A stretch of 64,000 nucleotides of DNA from Strigamia acuminata (GCA_949358305.1 OX442314.1:14439060-14503059); one strand, 5' to 3'; numbered from the stretch's first letter, positions 1-35,961 are shown. Numbers and translations are program-made. The notes: generated by a model from the letters alone, not told the origin.

Positions 1-2
1 GA

Positions 3-2265
3 AAACCTATTCAAGTTGTCGACGCAGGTGACAACCATACCTTCAATTTAAATGTCGAGGCTTTGGAGTCGGTTCTGCTGCAAAAACACGTCCGTGATAA
101 ACATGTCGTCGTAATTTCTGTTGCTGGTGCCTTTAGAAAGGGAAAGTCGTTTTTATTAGATTTTTTTATTCGCTATCTTCAAGCGCAGGTGAACATTATA
201 ATTTGAAAGGCTAAAAAATTGGAGTAAAATTGACTAATTTTGGTTTTTTCTTTTATTTTGTTGAATTTTTAGGGTACGTCAGATTGGATGGGCAGTAAAG
301 CAGTGCCGCTGACTGGATTCACATGGAGAGGGGGCAGTGAACGTGATACAACTGGAATTTTGCTCTGGAACGAGATTTTTATTGTTCCGCTTCCGAATGG
401 AGAGCAGGTGAGAATGAAATCTGTTTTGTGTTAATGAATTGTTATTATCGTCGTTGTTTCGCAGGTTGCTGTTATATTAATGGATACTCAAGGCGCATTT
501 GATAGCGAATCAACTGTAAAGGACTGTGCTACAGTGTTTGCGTTAAGCACAATGCTGAGTTCAGTGCAAGTTTTTAATTTGTCTCAAAATATTCAAGAGG
601 ATGATCTGCAGCATTTGCAGTTGTTCACTGAGTATGGGCGCCTCGCTTTAGAAGACACGGGCGACAAACCGTTTCAAGTAAAATTACTACAAAAACAAAA
701 CTGAATATCTGTTTATTTATACATTAATTAATTTATTAGAAACTACAATTTCTTGTACGTGACTGGAGTTTTCCGTACGAAGCTACGTACGGATTAAAAG
801 GAGGAGATAAAATATTGGAACGACGGTTACAAATTAATGACAAGCAACATGCCGAGTTGCAGCAATTACGACGCCATATTCGATCTTGTTTTAGCAGCAT
901 TGAATGTTTTTTGATGCCTCATCCTGGTCTCAAAGTAGCTACAAATCCTAAATTTGATGGTCGACTTTCAGGTTAAGTTTTGATAATGATTTGTTTTTGA
1001 TTGATTTAAAAATAATTTTTCGTTTTGATGGTTTTTAGATATTGATTCAGAGTTTCAAGAGCAGCTTAGTATTTTAGTGCCTTCTTTGCTTTCGCCGGAT
1101 AAATTAGTAGTGAAACAAATCAATGGAAAACAAGTCACTGCCAGAGAGTTATTAGAATATTTCAAGGTATTATTAAACGTTTTATTATTTTTTTTAAATG
1201 TTATTGTTAATGGATTGTTATGGGTTTTGATAGGCGTACATAAAGATTTACCAAAGTGATGTTCTTCCTGAGCCAAAGTCCATGCTGCATGTAAAAATTT
1301 TCGATTGAACATTTAAAAGGAAATTCTAATGACGATTTTTTTTTAGGCAACTGCGGAAGCTAATAATCTAGCGGCTGTTGCAAATGCAAAGGCTTTTTAT
1401 AACAACGCAATGGAAATAGTAAGCAGGGCGTTTATTTTTGAATTATTTAATTTGAAATAATTTTTGTGTTTGTTTGGGAAAAGATTTGTGGTGGTGACAG
1501 ACCTTATTTGAACACGAATGCTATTGAAGATCAACATCTAAGGATCAAAGAAAAAGCTATTCATCAGTTTCGGAATACGCGAAAAATGGGAGGAGAAGAG
1601 TTCTCAAAATCATACGAAGAAAGATTGGATACAGTACGAAATGATAAACTAGAATTTATCTCGTTACTACTGATCTTTGCATTTTCAGGAGTTGGAGGAG
1701 ACTTATTGCAATTTCTTGAAGTTCAACGAAAGCAAAAATGTTTTCAAAGCATTTAGAACTCCAGCAGTGTTGTTTACTGTGGTGGTAATAACGTATCTGT
1801 TGTCAAGTATATTTGGTGCAATTGGAATATATATCTTGGCGAATTTAATTAATATGTTCATGGGCATGGCGTTGCTTATGCTTTGTCTATGGGGTTACAT
1901 TAGGTAAAATTGTCGCAGTTTGAGACAAGCCAAAAAATTCTAACGTTTTGTTTTAATATTTAGATATTCGGGTGACTTACGAGAAATTGGGAATAACATC
2001 GACTTCTTCGCGGCTAGTTTGTGGGAAAATGTAAGTGAGATTTGAGTAATAATTTGGTAAAATGAATGCAGTTTTACTATTTTTATTACAGGCAAGACTT
2101 GGGTAATAGTTTGGTAAAAAGAATGTAGTTTTACTGTTTTTATTGCAGGCTTTGAAACCTGCTTATATTCGCATCGTTTGCGCTGGCATAATCCCGCCTG
2201 AATTAGTGTCAGCAACTCCTCGACAGTCTGCTAGAAGTTTAGGCTGCTCGATGAAACCATCTTGA
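3..2265 (+). CDS. atl: Atlastin GTPase, 3' part (5' end outside window)
   Basis: Dynamin-like ER membrane GTPase that tethers and fuses ER tubules. Exons: 3-188, 273-407, 465-677, 740-971, 1039-1166, 1234-1290, 1347-1418, 1484-1633, 1689-1903, 1964-2030, 2149-2265; frame stays open throughout. The first visible exon holds the P-loop GAFRKGKS, exon 3 the DTQG switch motif, and exon 4 the guanine-recognition RD motif in FLVRDW. The three-helix middle domain follows, with ICGGDRPYL and the MGGEEF motif, then two adjacent membrane segments in exon 9, the hairpin that anchors atlastin in the ER, and a short cytoplasmic tail (CSMKPS end). Only about the first 30-40 residues of a usual atlastin seem missing; they lie left of the window. 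The last intron (2031-2148) carries a duplicated acceptor region that could give a second, shorter tail. Family assignment is very safe; the exact C-terminus is less so. Confidence 0.95.
2046..2150 (+). repeat. Tandem duplication of an intron end with two 3' splice sites
   Basis: Two 48-nt copies (2046-2093 and 2103-2150, period 57 nt) differ at only about 5 positions. Each ends in a T-rich tract plus a CAG/GC acceptor. The model uses the second acceptor. Using the first would read four residues (ARLG) and stop at TAA. Confidence 0.85.
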
Positions 2266-4276
2266 TGCCATCAACCGATGAGCTCATTTCACTTGTTATC
2301 AACTGTTTGAATGTTGTCTCAAATTTGATGATGCAATTGAAAATTCCACCTGCCAGTATTTTTTAAAAGACTAAACTTTTTCGGGGAGTTTTGTTTTGTT
2401 TCTTGTTCTTTTTTTTCTGTTTCAAATTTGAGTGTAATAACAGAAGTGTGTTGTGCATGCACATTGGGTGAGGGCATACGTAAGCAAATGAATATTTTAT
2501 AATGATTTTTTTCAATTATTTATATTGATTAATAATTTGATGTCAATCGAAAAATTATTTTTTGTGTATACTGAAGTGAATAAGAATATGTTAAGAGTAA
2601 TCTATTTTGGTAAAAGATAATTAGAAGTGATGTCTATTCGTCCCCTAAATTTGAATATACGTGATATTAAAAAAAAAAATTAAATTAAATCCCACATCCC
2701 TCAGGAAAAATGCAAATTTTGCTCAAAAATTGAACGTCGCACGAAGGAATCTGAGTTGTTATAAAAGAGAATATTCAGTGGTCACAAACGATTGTGCAAT
2801 TGAGTTAATTAATTGTGACAGTTTTGTTTCAGCTGTTTAATACTTTCTAAATCAATCAATTTTAAATCAGCAATACAGCCGAGTCAATAGCAGTAAGGTG
2901 TAAATACGCTAAAAAGCCTTTAAATTAAAGGCACAAATTGACTGCATCAGTCATAGTGATTTATGTAGAAGATTGTAATCGTTAAAAAGCCGGTCTCTAA
3001 ATTATTGTGGCTAACATAATAAAACTCAGATTGTGACAAAACTGTATTTAATTGTTATTCACTGTACTCATTAAAAATCATGTTAAAACTGCAACTTGGT
3101 GCCGAATTTCAACTTAAAATTGTTTGTTTTTTCCATTATTCATTCAAAATTTTTCATGTTTTTATGATCCATTATAGACAATCTATACCAATAACCATTT
3201 AACCAACAGAATGCTCATTACATTTTTTAGTACAAGTGAATTATTCAAAGTCTAAATTGTGAAAAGTGAGGTTGGTACGATGACTGGCTCGAGTGTTCTG
3301 ACATATCAAAAATCTTTTAATTTCTTTTTTTTTCTTGAACATAAAAACTTTACCATTATTCATGTGCTTACTAGGTAATTAAAATTTTAATCTTTTTATT
3401 GACAAAATGTAAAAATGTGATTTGAAACTGTAAAAAATAAAATCTAAACTACCAAATCATCCTGTTATGTTGAAAATTCCCGGAATGTTCATTTTTCGAG
3501 CTTCAAATAAATCAACAAAAAATAAAATAATAATAATAATAAAAACGTGTAAATTACGAAAAATTGGAAACTGAAAGTCGACTTATGATTATCAATCACA
3601 AGATTTATTCAGTATTATAAAGTTCAACATCCAGTAATCAGATAAGAAATCAATCGCTCGATCCGACCATTGGATTGGCACTAGGATCATTCAGCTTTTC
3701 AATTTTGAATACACAACCTGCAATGCCTGTAATTCACTTATAAGTACAGCAAGTTAAAAAGAAGAAAAACAAATAAAATGGCAGCCACTCTGCTTTCAAG
3801 ATGACTAGAGAAGTTGCGCTTGTGTCGAATAAAGAGAAAATAATACTGAAAAGCAGCTTATTTAGATTAGACAGTTAGAAGAAACAGACATAATAAGCAT
3901 CTTCTGTACTTTTTTTTAAAAAGGTTTTCAATGAACCGAAAGATGCTGACTGAGATTCTGAGATAACTCAGATTTTTTTTTAACTTGCATATACGGATAA
4001 GGGATAATGTTTCAAAAAAAAGAAAGAGAAAAAAAATTGGAATGTGATGCATAAAGCCATTTTATCTGTACACAAAAAAGCAAGGGTAGCAATATCTTAG
4101 AAGGGAGACTTAAGTACTGCATATAATACACAACACATTTGAATGGAAGCTCTCTTTTGTATAGATTGGATAACATTGAGCTGGCTACCAGCCAAATACC
4201 ATTCCCTTTTGTCGACTAAGGTAAAATTGAACGCAAAATGTGAGAGACATTACAAAAATAAAAGTTTATATATATA
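2266..4276 (+). other. atl: Atlastin 3' UTR and AT-rich intergenic DNA
   Basis: No conserved reading frame. AATAAA polyadenylation signals are present at 3018-3023 and 3436-3441 and could end the atlastin transcript; which one is used cannot be told from sequence. The rest is low-complexity A/T-rich DNA up to the fold-back element. Confidence 0.5.
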
Positions 4277-5040
4277 CAGGGTGGAACAAAAGTCTGTTCC
4301 CCCCTCAAATATTTTCTCAGCAATTGCATCTAGGCCAACTTTGATGAAGCGATCGTATAGGAAGTTGGGTGAGAGCAATCCAATGATGTCATCAAATTTG
4401 ACCTTGAAGGCCATTTTCAAGGTTATTCACTTGCTAACTTCTAAACCAATCAGGTTAGAGCAAAAAAGTCAATTACAAAGTTGTAGAGCATCATCAAATT
4501 AGTACTATCCAACTTATCTTAGTCATCTTAAGTTAAATGTTTTCCTTTTCAAAAGGAGACAAATCAGAAAAAAATCAGCAAAGTGAAATTTTTTATTCTT
4601 GTGATAAAATAATTATTAGGGCATTAAAAAAAGGCAGTGGTTGTTCTTGTTTACTTGCATAATGATACACATTTGAATATGTTTATTTAAGTAATTCAGT
4701 ATTTTTGTGATAGAAATTTAAGTTTTGTCACAATGGCTGGCTTTATTTCAGCTGATTTGTCTTCTTTTTAAAAGGAAAACATTTAACTTAAGATGACTAA
4801 GATAAGTTGGATAGTACTAATTTGATGATGCTCTACAACTTTGTAATTGACTTTTTTGCTCTAACCTGATTGGTTTAGAAGTTAGCAAGTGAATAACCTT
4901 GAAAATGGCCTTCAAGGTCAAATTTGATGACATCATTGGATTGCTCTCACCCAACTTCCTATACGATCGCTTCATCAAAGTTGGCCTAGATGCAATTGCT
5001 CAGGAAATATTTGAGGGGAACAGACTTTTGTTCCACCCTG
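4277..5040. mobile_element. Fold-back MITE with 290-bp terminal inverted repeats, TA-flanked
   Basis: A 764-bp element whose left arm (4277-4567) and right arm (4752-5040) are near-identical inverted repeats of about 290 bp around a 184-bp unique centre. The ends read CAGGGTGGAACAAAAG inward, and TA dinucleotides sit directly outside both ends (4275-4276 and 5041-5042), the target-site duplication expected of Tc1/mariner-superfamily insertions. It carries no transposase: the open frame across the left arm matches nothing I know. The arms differ by few substitutions (for example in the A/G-rich stretch near 4550 versus 4765), so it is probably fairly young. A non-autonomous Tc1/mariner derivative is the best reading; superfamily is inferred from ends and TA only. 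Confidence 0.88.
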
Positions 5041-7316
5041 TATATTAAATAATTGTCTATAGAAATGTTTAGGTTCTATTTTTTTCTTCTTTTTTTTTTT
5101 GGAAGTGCTCGTCACTCGGGTATTAATCAGATAACATAATTAGAAGTGGCAACTTGTCTGACGGAAATAAATTAATTAATAATGTTAAAAACAAATAACC
5201 TCTCACTATAATTAAATCTGTTGCAGTTCAACGGGAATGGATGACAGCAAACATAAGATAAATGTCTCCCTTTCAGATTTGGTGGAGGAAGTGAGAATTG
5301 AGATAAAAGGAAGTACATCTTAAAATCCCATAAAACCAAATTATTCAGATATACATTCAAAATTGTTAATTACACTAATATTTACAAACGTTTATCATTT
5401 CGGGAGTTAAGAAATATACAACTAAAAGATAATTAATATATTTTTTTCTTTTTTTTCTTTTTCGTTCGTATTAATTTTTAAGTAAAATCATTAAATCAAT
5501 TTGTACCGTTATTGCTGAAAACAGTGTAAACAAGTGGCAAAACTAAATTATAAGCTTAGGAAAATGATTTATCAGAATACCAACAAACATTTAAAATGGT
5601 ATAGTTTATAGATTTCACATTAAGATTGTATTTTCCCCCTTCACTCTCTTATTATGCCTCATTAAAGTTTCATTAGCAAACCACTGCAGATGCAAAATAT
5701 TTCCTAATTATGCAGTTAACCTAAAACTAGTTTCTTGTTCTAAATTCTTTTTGAGATCATTTTTGTTTTTTTTTAAATTTTTACAAGTACAAAATAAAAC
5801 AAAAGTGGAAAAAGAGTTCCATTATTCACGAATGCATTTTTGCGGAATGTCAAGGCACTTCATCCCAAGAGCCATGCAAAAGAAATGCGGACAACTATAT
5901 AACAATAATGCTGACTGAATGCTGCTTTTCAACTACTCGTATAGTGTCAAAGCTAATAGTTTCCTCTCTTTGTGACCTAATTTTCAATTAAAATGCAAGA
6001 TAATTAAAAATTATAAAGCAAGAATTAAACACATTTGTACAAATCGTGTTACCTAAAAACCAAGGACAATTTTATATTAAAATGGATTACAAAATACAAT
6101 TAAATCACAATTTAAAAAAAATTAGTATGTTCCAATTTAATATTTCGTAATAATAATAATAATAATAATATAATAATAATAATTAAAAAATAAACAAATT
6201 AAAAAAAATTTGACTTCTGGTCAAAGATTTTGTAATTATAAACTCCAATCACAGATCGAAGAAAACATCAGGTTTGTTGTATCATAATAGAAATGATAAT
6301 GATAATGATAATAATAATAATTACTAATAGAAATATTATTATTATTACAATTATATTACCATTACAGTAATAATTAAAAAAAGATTTTGATTTTTTTTAT
6401 ACATTAATTCCAAATGATTTACCTTCATTTCACTCAAATCATCACAATTTGTTCATTATGCCGAGATAAATCACAACATCAGCACCATGGAATGCTTTCA
6501 TATTGCCTTTTCAGCATTTCGTTGAGTATGTTCTAACTTTCACTTTCTTTTTATTTATTCAAATCAATTAAATACTTAAGGACCATGCTGCCTGCAGTCA
6601 GTAACAAGTAGAATTTAAAAAAAACATAAAATCAAAATTCTATAATGTTAGCAATTATCAACATTATTTCTCATCTTTTATTCAGTAAAATACTGACCAA
6701 ATTTGAAGACAAATATAAAAATCAAGGAAAAGAGAGATACTAAGAGCGGACCAGCAGCACAAACATGTATCCACACACTCAAAATCATGAAATTAAAAAA
6801 ACAATACAAACATTTTCACTGTGAAATTTAAAAAAAAAAAAAACTACCGTACCTATTCTAAATGTTGCATTTTGTATTCCTTTTTGTACATCAATATTTT
6901 AATGCCTAACAAATTAATTTTAAAAGGGAAAAAATTCGAAAGTGATTGATGAAACCATACAACAATCTCTCAGGGTGAATATGGAACCAACACAATTCTT
7001 TTTCTAAGTAATTCATTTTTTTGTTGTTGTTTTACCTTAAAAAAAATGTCAATTCTCCCCAAACATGCAAACAAACACACACACATATACACACATACAA
7101 ACAATAATGTCATAAACTTGTTACACACTCGCACATGTTTGATAATATGGATTAGTATTATTATTATTACATTGTTGTAAATTTCCAGCCAAATGCGACG
7201 TTTACTTAAATTTTGTAAGCCGAAATCAATCAATCAATCAATTCGCAGATACGAAAAGACGTTTTCCATGCAACACTTTCAAATTATTTCTGTATGCGTG
7301 TGTGTGTCTGATGGCG
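5041..7316 (-). other. Probable long MLK 3' UTR / 3' flank, with microsatellites
   Basis: There is no recognisable coding sequence. This stretch lies immediately downstream of the MLK stop on the minus strand, is very A/T-rich and includes (TAA)n at about 6149-6182, (GATAAT)n at about 6294-6325 and an (AC)n tract at about 7073-7100. How far the MLK transcript extends into it is unknown. Confidence 0.4.
6149..6182. repeat. (TAA)n microsatellite
   Basis: Roughly eleven TAA/ATA units with one interruption. A second, GATAAT-type tract follows at about 6294-6325. Confidence 0.85.
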
Positions 7317-30158
<22,842 letters not shown>

Positions 30159-32047
30159 AGGGCGTTTAGAACACTGTGGCAATGTCCTAGTCAGGTAAAA
30201 CTGTTGTACTTAGATTCACTATTGAGACAATAGGTAACATAGTTCATCAGATGATCAAATTAGTTTAAGAGGAGAGATAATTATCAGTTTTTTTTAATCA
30301 TGTGATAAAATGAATCAGGTGATTTTATTGTGTGGGTGTTGATGTGCGAATATACGAACAATGTAAATATTAGATACATCTTGGAAGAGTTTTTAATACA
30401 ATATTTCTATAATTTAGATCGAGTTTTATTTGAAAAATTAGATTTTGTTTTGTTTTTTTCTTTTTAATTAACAAAAATAAAAAAAAAATGTACCAATTTT
30501 CTCATCCGACACAAAAAAAAATAAAAAACGCTTCTTAAATTTTTAAAAAAAAACAAAATGAACTACTGTATAATTAATTAATTAATTAATCATGTTGAGT
30601 TGTTGGAAGATCGTTTAAATTGATATATAAATATATATATATACATAGATATATATATAATAAAATTTGTTTTGAAGTAATCACAAGTTGCCTTAAGGTT
30701 TTTATCAGTATAAATGAAATCGAATTTTAAAGGTGCTAAATTTTGCAACTGTATGAAGGTGGAAAATGCACAAGTTATGAGTAAATTATTATTTTCTTCT
30801 TCTTTACTTTGCAATGGTGTAAAATTTCTGTGATTTTTTAACTTATTTTGGACCCTTATCCCCTACAATTTCATCATTCATGTTAAAAAAGCATCGTTTT
30901 GTTTACGATATTTATGTAATTGATTTCACAATTGTTCCACGTGTGCTTTGTATAAAAAAAAATAATAATTAAATTTTGATTTTAAATATTAATGTGTACG
31001 ACTGTTACACTAGTGATCTCGACATTTGATATCAGATTCTTTTTAAGATTTATTTAAAGCATTAATATCATTTACGTCATACACTTTTCGTCTTTTTATT
31101 TTATTACAACTTTTAACTAAAAATGTCAGCTGCAAATACATATATTTTTATAAAAGCTTATTTTTTTAGTTTGCCCATTTATTTATCAGCAAACGAAATA
31201 TTTTTAAATGCAAAAATTGACCTCTATTTCGAACATTGAAGCAAAAAGAATTTCTGCAGCGTACATTTAAATTGTAAAACAATCCGACAAACTACTATAA
31301 AACATTTATAAAACCTGATACTTAACTTATATTACAGTATGCTGTGACAGCACAAACATCCAATATAAAGAGAAACCTGCATCTATCGTTATAGTGCCTT
31401 AAAATGAAAAATAAAACAAAAACAAAAAAAAAATCCAAATCCACAACTTGATATTTTTATTGATATTATAATTAACACTTTGGTAACTAACGTGCAGGAA
31501 GGTTTTTATATATATCAATCCATTCTTGTACAACAGCAATTCAGTCTACACAAATGCCCAGGTTTATTCTTGTTTTACAGACACAAATCTAAGAAAAAAT
31601 GTCTTCGCAGGTATTATGTATATACAAATAAACATTTTTCCTCGTGTCTTTTTAAACCCATCGTATTCATTAATTATTTTTTTGTAATTTTTATTTTTTT
31701 TTTTGTAAATAAGCAATAGGAAAATTTTTACTCAACTTTAGACATACAACCCCTTCAAGCCTAATGCTCTCAACTAAATGCAGTTTCATATTCCGGAGCA
31801 AGAGAGCAGATTAATTTGTGTATAATTACAATTAACTCCAGAAACCACACATATGATATTATAATTATTAATTATTATTAAAAAAACAAAAGAAAAAAAA
31901 ATAAGAATGGTTACCTAATTTTTTTTATAAACATTTTAAAAATGTAGCACTTGATTGTGTTTATAATAGTCCTACGAATTTCGTATTTAACTAACGCTCA
32001 TATAACGTGAATGTCGTTACTTTCAAATACGCCACACAAAAAATATG
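30159..32047. other. Tail-to-tail 3' UTRs of pecanex (+) and PPM1 (-)
   Basis: A/T-rich and without conserved coding sequence. Contains AATTAATT and TATA repeats (about 30570-30660) and many potential poly(A) signals on both strands. The boundary between the two transcripts cannot be fixed. Confidence 0.5.
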
Positions 32048-33462
32048 CTACCAACTGCTAGCATGTCCATTTTCCTGTTCAAAAACAAAACAAACACACG
32101 GTTAATTACGTAATTTAACTCTTAATTACTATTAACTTACATTGTCAATTGACTTCGGTCGTATTTTTTCAAAAACTGACTCAATGAAACTTCTCCTATA
32201 CAGAAAACAATAAAAATTAATAAAAAAAATGAATTCTTTTTTAACTCAATTTAGAAATATGTACTTGGCACTTAATCCACCCCCAGGAGGAAGATTCGGT
32301 ATTTCTTCTTCAGACAAAATCTGCATTACATGAAGCAATTCAACTTGATCTCCTTGTTCCAAAATTTCTAGTTGATAGAAAAAGAAAACAACAAATCAAA
32401 TTTTATTTTTTTTTTTTTAAATAAATAAATAAATAAACTACCAGTGATTTTCTTTTCCAAATAATTTTCTAACTCTCTCTCTTTTCTAACCGCCTCTTCC
32501 GAAACCTTCGGTGCTCCAGGAAAGGTGACTAGGACAATACTCATGTTATCTCTGCTCCCCTATTGAAAAAGTAATGAATTAGTAAATATTTTCACTGCGC
32601 AAATGAATAATACCTTATAAAGACAAGTATCTACGACTTCGTTACATATGGTGGTCAAGTTGTCACTAACAAAAAGTCTGGACCTAACAAAATCACACAA
32701 TTCGTCATTGGACATGACATCCCAGACACCATCGCAAGCCAAAATAAGAAACTCATCCATCTCGTTATCCCTCTTTTCGACAAAAATTTCCGGCTCGGGG
32801 GAGACTAACTGTTCACAAGGTCCTTTGCCTTCTACTTGTTTGTACTCAAAATCACCCAAAGCGCGCGAAACGGCCAGAGATCCGTTGACACGTTGTATCA
32901 TCACGCTCCCACCCGCATTCTGTATGCGTTCTTTTTCCACTGGATTTATAGGCTTATGATCTAAGGTGCTAAACATGACTTTTTTCTCTCTCGACAACAC
33001 TGCCCTCGAATCCCCGCAGTTGGCAATGAATATGTGATGCGAAGAAATCAAACAACAGACGGCCGTCGAACCACTCTTGTCTTCTCCGCTGATCAGCGAG
33101 CGCATTTTCTCGTCCAGGCGTAAAAATCCATCACGAATGCCCGTTTTCACATTGTCCACGTTCGTCTGTCCGTTGCTCGACAGGTCGCAGCTGTTGGCGT
33201 TCTTGCAAAATTCCTCACTTTGTGTAATCGAGTCGAGAAGGTTCTCGGCACAGTGGGCCGAAACGCGAGCGCCAGCGTGTCCATCAAACACCGCAAAAAA
33301 AGACCAGTCTTCGAGTCCTTGAGGTAAACCAAGCACGGCACAGTGGGCGTCCTCCATTTCGATACGCCATCCTTGCATACTGCTAAGTGAGTACCTGAGT
33401 CCATTGCCCGATCCGTTTTCATTGTACTTGTCGGTCTTCGGCTTGTCCAAAAACGCTCCCAT
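32048..33462 (-). CDS. PPM1: Mg/Mn-dependent Ser/Thr phosphatase PPM1A/PPM1B (PP2C)
   Basis: Metal-dependent protein phosphatase that dampens stress-kinase (p38/JNK), TGF-beta/BMP and related signalling. Exons on the minus strand: 33462-32614, 32559-32442, 32367-32265, 32195-32141, 32074-32048; 383 aa, against 382 for human PPM1A. The start was set at MGAFLDKP, the conserved N-terminus with a glycine available for myristoylation; the frame is open upstream but has no ATG there. Metal and phosphate ligands fall at the same numbers as in human PPM1A: R33, E37, D38, D60, G61. Further motifs are [48 protein letters not shown] and GSRDNMS. The C-terminal PNLPPGGGL helix-domain motif lies in exon 3, and the last exon encodes only nine codons. 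It could be the single invertebrate orthologue of both PPM1A and PPM1B. Confidence 0.96.
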
Positions 33463-34570
33463 TTTTTCCAATTTTTCTTCTTCGTGCAAATTACCTCAAC
33501 CTTCACGTGGCAACAAAAAAATAGACAAAAGTAAAAACGTTACTCAATTTTTTAAATCTCCTTTTCGCACCAATTAGCCAATAAAAGCTTCTAGTAATCT
33601 TAAAAACTGCCACCAAGATTACTCACTCGTCTTTTTAAGAGGGTTAAAGTACACACAATATTATCTTTTATTTTGGTGAACCCTCAATTTCAAAGATTAG
33701 CGCACAATTTTAAGAAATTCACCATTTGTGCCACTTTAAAGCCAACATTTTTTTCGTTTTACACCTCAATTTTTGATAATTTGATTAAACCCCCGCTCGA
33801 ATTTTATACTTACATAATTTTTTTTTTTTTTAATATTCTATTTCCGCCCTTCACAACTATCGGTAAATTCAACGGGTGTGATAAATTGAAGAAAAATTGT
33901 GTTTGTAGAGGAATACAGAAGGGAATTACAATTTTTTCTCAACTCATTCTTTTACCTACCAAAGTTCAAATTGTGAAAAGCCGCCAATGAACTTTTTGTG
34001 GAGATGCAAACCGAGGCCGTGTTAGAATAAGACATGTCGGAACAATGGTAATGTGTGCGATATCAATCGGATTGTAACCATTTAAATTGAGTTAAATATC
34101 AGCCATAAAACAGGTTTGTTTCCGTAAAAAAATCGTAAATACACAACGACGGTACAATGGCGGACATTTTATCAACGCAGGCGCAGTTTGCCAATTACGC
34201 ACACTGTGACCACCAAAAATAGCTTTCGACGGATGATGTCATTGGTGACCAATCGCGTGCCAGCTAGCTTGTAAAATTGAGGAAAAGTCGAGAAAAGTAA
34301 ATTTCACATAACCTTAGGCAATGCGAGCATTTGAGGTTTTCAACTGAACTGCGTTTTATGGCATTTTAGATTGATTTTCTAATTTATTCTTCAGTTAGTC
34401 GAGTAAAATGTTGGCCGATAGTACTACCTGGCGGCCGATTTTGAAACTACCAACCCACAACTCCCCCAATCACAATTAATAAAATAAAAATCTAAATAAT
34501 TGCATACACAAATCAATTTATAGAAAACAAAATTGTTTATTACATGCTACATAATTTTAATTTCACACAT
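33463..34570. promoter_or_regulatory. PPM1 5' region and gap before UQCC2
   Basis: No conserved coding sequence. ATGGCGGA at 34157-34164 matches the motif seen at other promoters here and suggests the PPM1 transcription start lies around 33.9-34.2 kb. The exact start and any 5' UTR intron are not determined. Confidence 0.4.
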
Positions 34571-34936
34571 TTAGTTAACATCGGTCTTATTACGAGTAAA
34601 AAACATTTTCATTTGTTCTAAACGACTGGCATAGATCTGTTCGATTTCCTTCAATCCGTCGTTGGAAATGATTTTCCTGCATTCGTCCGCAGAAAGTCCA
34701 CTGGCTGATGACTCGAACCTTCTCTTGTATTTGTCCCCGTAGTAATTTGAAGCGATGCGATTCAAACTGGCGTATATTTTCTCGCACTCGTGTTCGTTTA
34801 CGACAGACGTTTCACCTTGTCGAAAACCCTGAGCAATTTTCACTCGAATATGTTCACCAAGATCACGTCCAGTTTTTGTGGGGTCAAGAGGCCATTTATC
34901 TAGTAATCGGAGAAATTTTCTGTAAGCGTTCGACAT
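34571..34936 (-). CDS. UQCC2: Ubiquinol-cytochrome c reductase complex assembly factor 2
   Basis: Mitochondrial assembly factor that, with UQCC1, supports cytochrome b synthesis and complex III assembly. Single exon, 121 aa (human 126). The start is MSNAYRKFLRLLDKWP; the frame is open five codons further upstream, but that begins with TTG, so the internal ATG is chosen. Family landmarks are YRKFLRLLDKWPLDPTK, GRDLGEHIRVKIAQGFRQGE, the LNRIASNYYGDKYKR segment and SGLSADECRKIIS. There is no intron, unlike its neighbours. It lies 1.1 kb upstream of PPM1 on the same strand and head-to-head with FEZ. Confidence 0.93.
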   Translation of the reverse strand: MSNAYRKFLRLLDKWPLDPTKTGRDLGEHIRVKIAQGFRQGETSVVNEHECEKIYASLNRIASNYYGDKYKRRFESSASGLSADECRKIISNDGLKEIEQIYASRLEQMKMFFTRNKTDVN

Positions 34937-35961
34937 TATAAAGCAATGCAAAAATAATTAGTCCTCAGAAACAGCCAGGAAGATGTTGAGTTGAAGCTGC
35001 GCTAGCGGCTAGCGCCATCTGTTGTTGTCCTGCAGAAAACTCGCAATACGGTTACACATTTTGCTGGTTTGGGTACACGTACGATCAAAACGACATGCTT
35101 TTTCAATAAAAATTAATAAATTAATGTTTCATTCAAAATCGTAAATTGAAAAGGTAGATTTAAACTAAAAATATTCTTTCGACACAAATGGAAAGCTGTT
35201 GTAAATGTACGTACAACCGATTTGGCTGTTAAGTTGGGTGACAAAAAGAAGCAGAAACGTCGCAGCTTCGCTCCGCTTGGGGGAATAGGGACCAGCAGCA
35301 CATCACCATTTAGTTAATGGAAATAAGTTGTGCAGTGAAGCAGAATTTACGCACAGCCAAACGTTTTTCTCTTTTGGTGCTTTTTTCAGTTCAATTTTCA
35401 ATTGACTATGGAAATAGTTGTTAATTTATATTCGATGCGATGTAAATGGACGCTTAATATTATTTCCATTCTATTCAATGCGTGATTCAATGTAAATAAA
35501 AACTTTCGTTCATTAAATCTAACCATTAACTTAATTTTATTGATTATTATATGACCTTTTCAACCAGGTGAGTGACTGCTGGTCAACGACCTCAACAGAT
35601 TAGTATTAAACACACCTGCTCAATATTTAGTAGTTTTTATTCATGTAAATTTTATCCACATACAAATCTATTTTTTAAAAATCTTATTGAATAACATTAA
35701 GCCAATCAAAAACAAAATTCTAAAGTTTGATTAAATAAATCGAAGATTTCTATAATCGCCAGGTGTGTCTTTATTTGCTTTTATTTTTCTTCAAAGAGTT
35801 CTATTCGCCGAGCAAACCGACCAGTCAGCCACCAACAGCCGACCGAGATCGATCGTATATATCGTATATACCGCGCGGAATCTCGGCCACATCTCGAAAT
35901 GCGCGTGACTGCAGTGCAGCAGAGCCGACCCGACTCGAGCCAAAGCACGATGAGGGAAAAA
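34937..35961. promoter_or_regulatory. Divergent region between UQCC2 (-) and FEZ (+)
   Basis: Noncoding as far as I can see. The last 150 bases before the FEZ start are less A/T-rich and are probably 5' UTR. An acceptor-like CGCCAG at about 35756-35762 could mark a 5' UTR intron. Confidence 0.4.

Noticed and set aside
4143-4502. 119-aa open frame
   Set aside because: It runs mostly through the left arm of the fold-back element and resembles no protein.
33463-33489. Nine extra N-terminal codons for PPM1
   Set aside because: The upstream frame starts at TTG; the conserved N-terminus begins at the internal ATG (MGAFLDKP).
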